DNA of 34,599 nucleotides from a virus. Positions 33,383-34,599 of this stretch are shown here, in pieces. Below the pieces are notes generated by a model that saw nothing but the letters and a program-made list of their open reading frames with translations, had not been told where the DNA came from and made no database searches. Position numbers and translations under genes: made by a program. The DNA lies in IMG/VR virus record IMGVR_UViG_3300010885_027842, positions 1-34,599 of that record; one strand, 5' to 3'. Every line of letters begins with the position of its first letter. The first letter of the stretch is position 1.

Positions 33383-34599
33383 GTGACCTGATCGCGGAAA
33401 TCGAATTTGAAGCCGTCAACAGCGAAATTGATCGTCACCTTGCGGGCCGGATCATCGCCGCCCTTCCCGCCGTGCAGCCCAGAGTGAAGCCGCTGGTTTG
33501 GAAAGAATTTGGCACCGACTGCCTGCGGGCAGAAAGCGTCTTGGGCATATACGAAATTGTTTGGGGCTTTCACAACGGGCAGGCAACTCTTGATGTTCCC
33601 GCCCTGCAAAGAACGCTCACATGGCACCCCAACCTTGAAGCCGCCAAAGCCGCAGCGCAGACGCACCTCGAAATGATTATACACCCCGCGCTGGAACCGC
33701 AGCCCGACGCCGCTGCGATACGGGAAATCGCAGAGGGGCTTCTAAGCCTTGGTGACAACCTAGCCTACATTGCCGCCGCAACAGAGGCTCACCTGCACAG
33801 CGAAGCCTACGCTTTGCGCGCCAGTGTACTTGCCCTGATCGACAACACCGGAAAGGAGGTGCGCGGCAGGATCTGCGGGTTGCCGATATGCGAGTGCGGC
33901 ATGATGGGTCCATGCAAAGCGCCCAAACCCGGAAAGGAGGTGCAAAGTCAACGGGAACCCGCCCGACCTGCATCTTGGCCCTCATCCGCGCTAAAGGAAG
34001 CCATTGATTCTGCCGAACAGACGTTTCCGTACCTCGATCAGCCCGGCAACCAAGCGGTTGCCGGGGCCGCGCGGGTGCATCTGGACGTGACATGCGAGTG
34101 CGGCAAATCTCGCCCTTGCTACCCCGCCGATAAATGCCGGTGGCCTGTGAAGGCGCACAACGCGGTTGCCGGGGCCGCGAAGTTTGCCCTTGACCGCATT
34201 CGCGAGTGGGAGTCCGACAACTTAACCGACGGCACAGAGAGAGATTGGCACGGGCATGTCGGGCCTGCTCTGGCGCGTTTGGCTTCTACCCTAGTTGCCC
34301 AGCCCGAGCCGGTTGCCGAGCCTGTGACGGGCGCTGTGCGCGACGTGCTGGCCGAACGGCAACGCCAGATCAGCGAAGAAGGGTGGACGCCGGAACATGA
34401 TGACGACGCTGGACGGCCAGGCGACCTTGCCAATGCTGCTGCCTGCTACGCGATGACTGACCCTGTGATGGACCCGGATCGACGCCGCCTGGAAGGCCCG
34501 CGCCCGCGATCTGGCCGCGCGCGGCGACGAGGTGCAGATGAAAGAACTGAACGTGGCGCGGGACAAGGCAAAGAAGGAACGCGGCAATGGCTGACCGCA
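33379..34599 (+). CDS. long mosaic open frame, partial at right edge
   Basis: Open for 407 codons to the window end, starting MSDLIAEIEFEAVNSEIDRHLAGR. It looks assembled from modules. The first (to about residue 160) ends LIDNTGKEV. A Cys module follows with CECGMMGPC, and a second with CECGKSRPC. Then come two AVAGAA-containing helices and a domain with RQISEEGWTPEHDDD (residues about 328-342), common in phage accessory proteins. Two perfect SD-like AAAGGAGGTG sequences lie inside (33853 and 33933). After about 34,470 the frame turns Arg/Gly-rich and unnatural while another frame becomes protein-like, so the true product probably ends or shifts there. Function unknown. Confidence 0.5.
   Translation, partial: MSDLIAEIEFEAVNSEIDRHLAGRIIAALPAVQPRVKPLVWKEFGTDCLRAESVLGIYEIVWGFHNGQATLDVPALQRTLTWHPNLEAAKAAAQTHLEMIIHPALEPQPDAAAIREIAEGLLSLGDNLAYIAAATEAHLHSEAYALRASVLALIDNTGKEVRGRICGLPICECGMMGPCKAPKPGKEVQSQREPARPASWPSSALKEAIDSAEQTFPYLDQPGNQAVAGAARVHLDVTCECGKSRPCYPADKCRWPVKAHNAVAGAAKFALDRIREWESDNLTDGTERDWHGHVGPALARLASTLVAQPEPVAEPVTGAVRDVLAERQRQISEEGWTPEHDDDAGRPGDLANAAACYAMTDPVMDPDRRRLEGPRPRSGRARRRGADERTERGAGQGKEGTRQWLTA
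34453..34594 (+). pseudogene. small gene apparently split by a short insertion
   Basis: From 34469 to the TGA at 34592, the frame gives WTRIDAAWKARARDLAARG and then a charged helix ending KKERGNG, a convincing protein end without any start codon, since TGA precedes it (34466-34468). The ATG at 34453 in the neighbouring frame reads MTDPVMDPD. Removing 10 bases (about 34470-34479) would join MTDPV to IDAAWKARARDLAARG, which looks like a normal small phage protein. A short insertion or a sequence error is therefore suspected. Confidence 0.4.
34587..34599 (+). CDS. start of a next gene, partial (tentative)
   Basis: ATGGCTGACCGC begins 8 nt before the end of the previous reading frame and runs to the window edge (MADR). 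GAAGGAACGC upstream could be its SD. Only four codons are visible, so this is tentative. Confidence 0.25.

Overview
The window is almost entirely one temperate, lambda-like siphophage genome or prophage of a high-GC alphaproteobacterium. Rhodobacterales is my inference from the look of the protein families and the GC-rich codon use; nothing in the window proves the host. No integrase and no bacterial housekeeping gene is visible, and both window edges cut through phage genes, so the phage continues beyond both ends.

Layout. (1) 1-19,319, minus strand: a compact late operon. Read in transcription order (right to left) it runs small and large terminase, gpW-like joiner, lambda-type portal, two small helix-turn-helix genes, a fused ClpP-type protease and major capsid protein, DUF2190 cement-like protein, head-tail joiner, DUF6441 tail-completion protein, tail terminator, tail tube, G/GT tail chaperones made by a -1 ribosomal frameshift, tape measure, distal tail and tail-tip genes, J-like hub, tail fibre with its chaperone, and a lysis cassette (one-TM protein, endolysin, two-TM holin, overlapping spanins). 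Most neighbours share ATGA, TGATG or TAATG junctions. (2) 19,389-20,676: a truncated HNH gene, a two-gene plus-strand cassette with its own promoter, and about 440 bases of non-coding DNA full of inverted repeats. These include a tRNA-like fold without a normal anticodon arm and a 22-bp imperfect hairpin. (3) 20,677-26,969, minus strand: NusG-like factor, TSCPD-like protein, replication initiator and loader candidates, stand-alone DnaA domain IV, VRR-NUC-like nuclease, DNA methyltransferase, SNF2-like helicase, small unknowns and a Cro-like regulator. (4) 26,970-27,730: the genetic switch. A short CI-like repressor gene lies between two near-identical promoter-operator modules that fire outward. 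(5) 27,731-34,599, plus strand: an early operon with repeat proteins, an HNH-AP2 endonuclease, a Rad52-type annealing protein, an SSB-like protein, NinB, a Ref-like nuclease and several small unknowns.

How it may work. The CI-like protein, or its Cro-like rival, would bind four sites of the form TTWGC-N5-GCWAA and control the leftward replication operon and the rightward recombination operon. Leftward transcription ends with a NusG-like gene, followed by the structured non-coding region and then the late genes. This invites the idea that the NusG-like protein, an RNA signal, or both control read-through into the late operon. That is inference. The observations most worth checking are the anticodon-arm-less tRNA-like element with its flanking hairpins, the duplicated promoter-operator modules, the pair of helix-turn-helix genes inside the head operon, the nested capsid start, and the -1 frameshift site.
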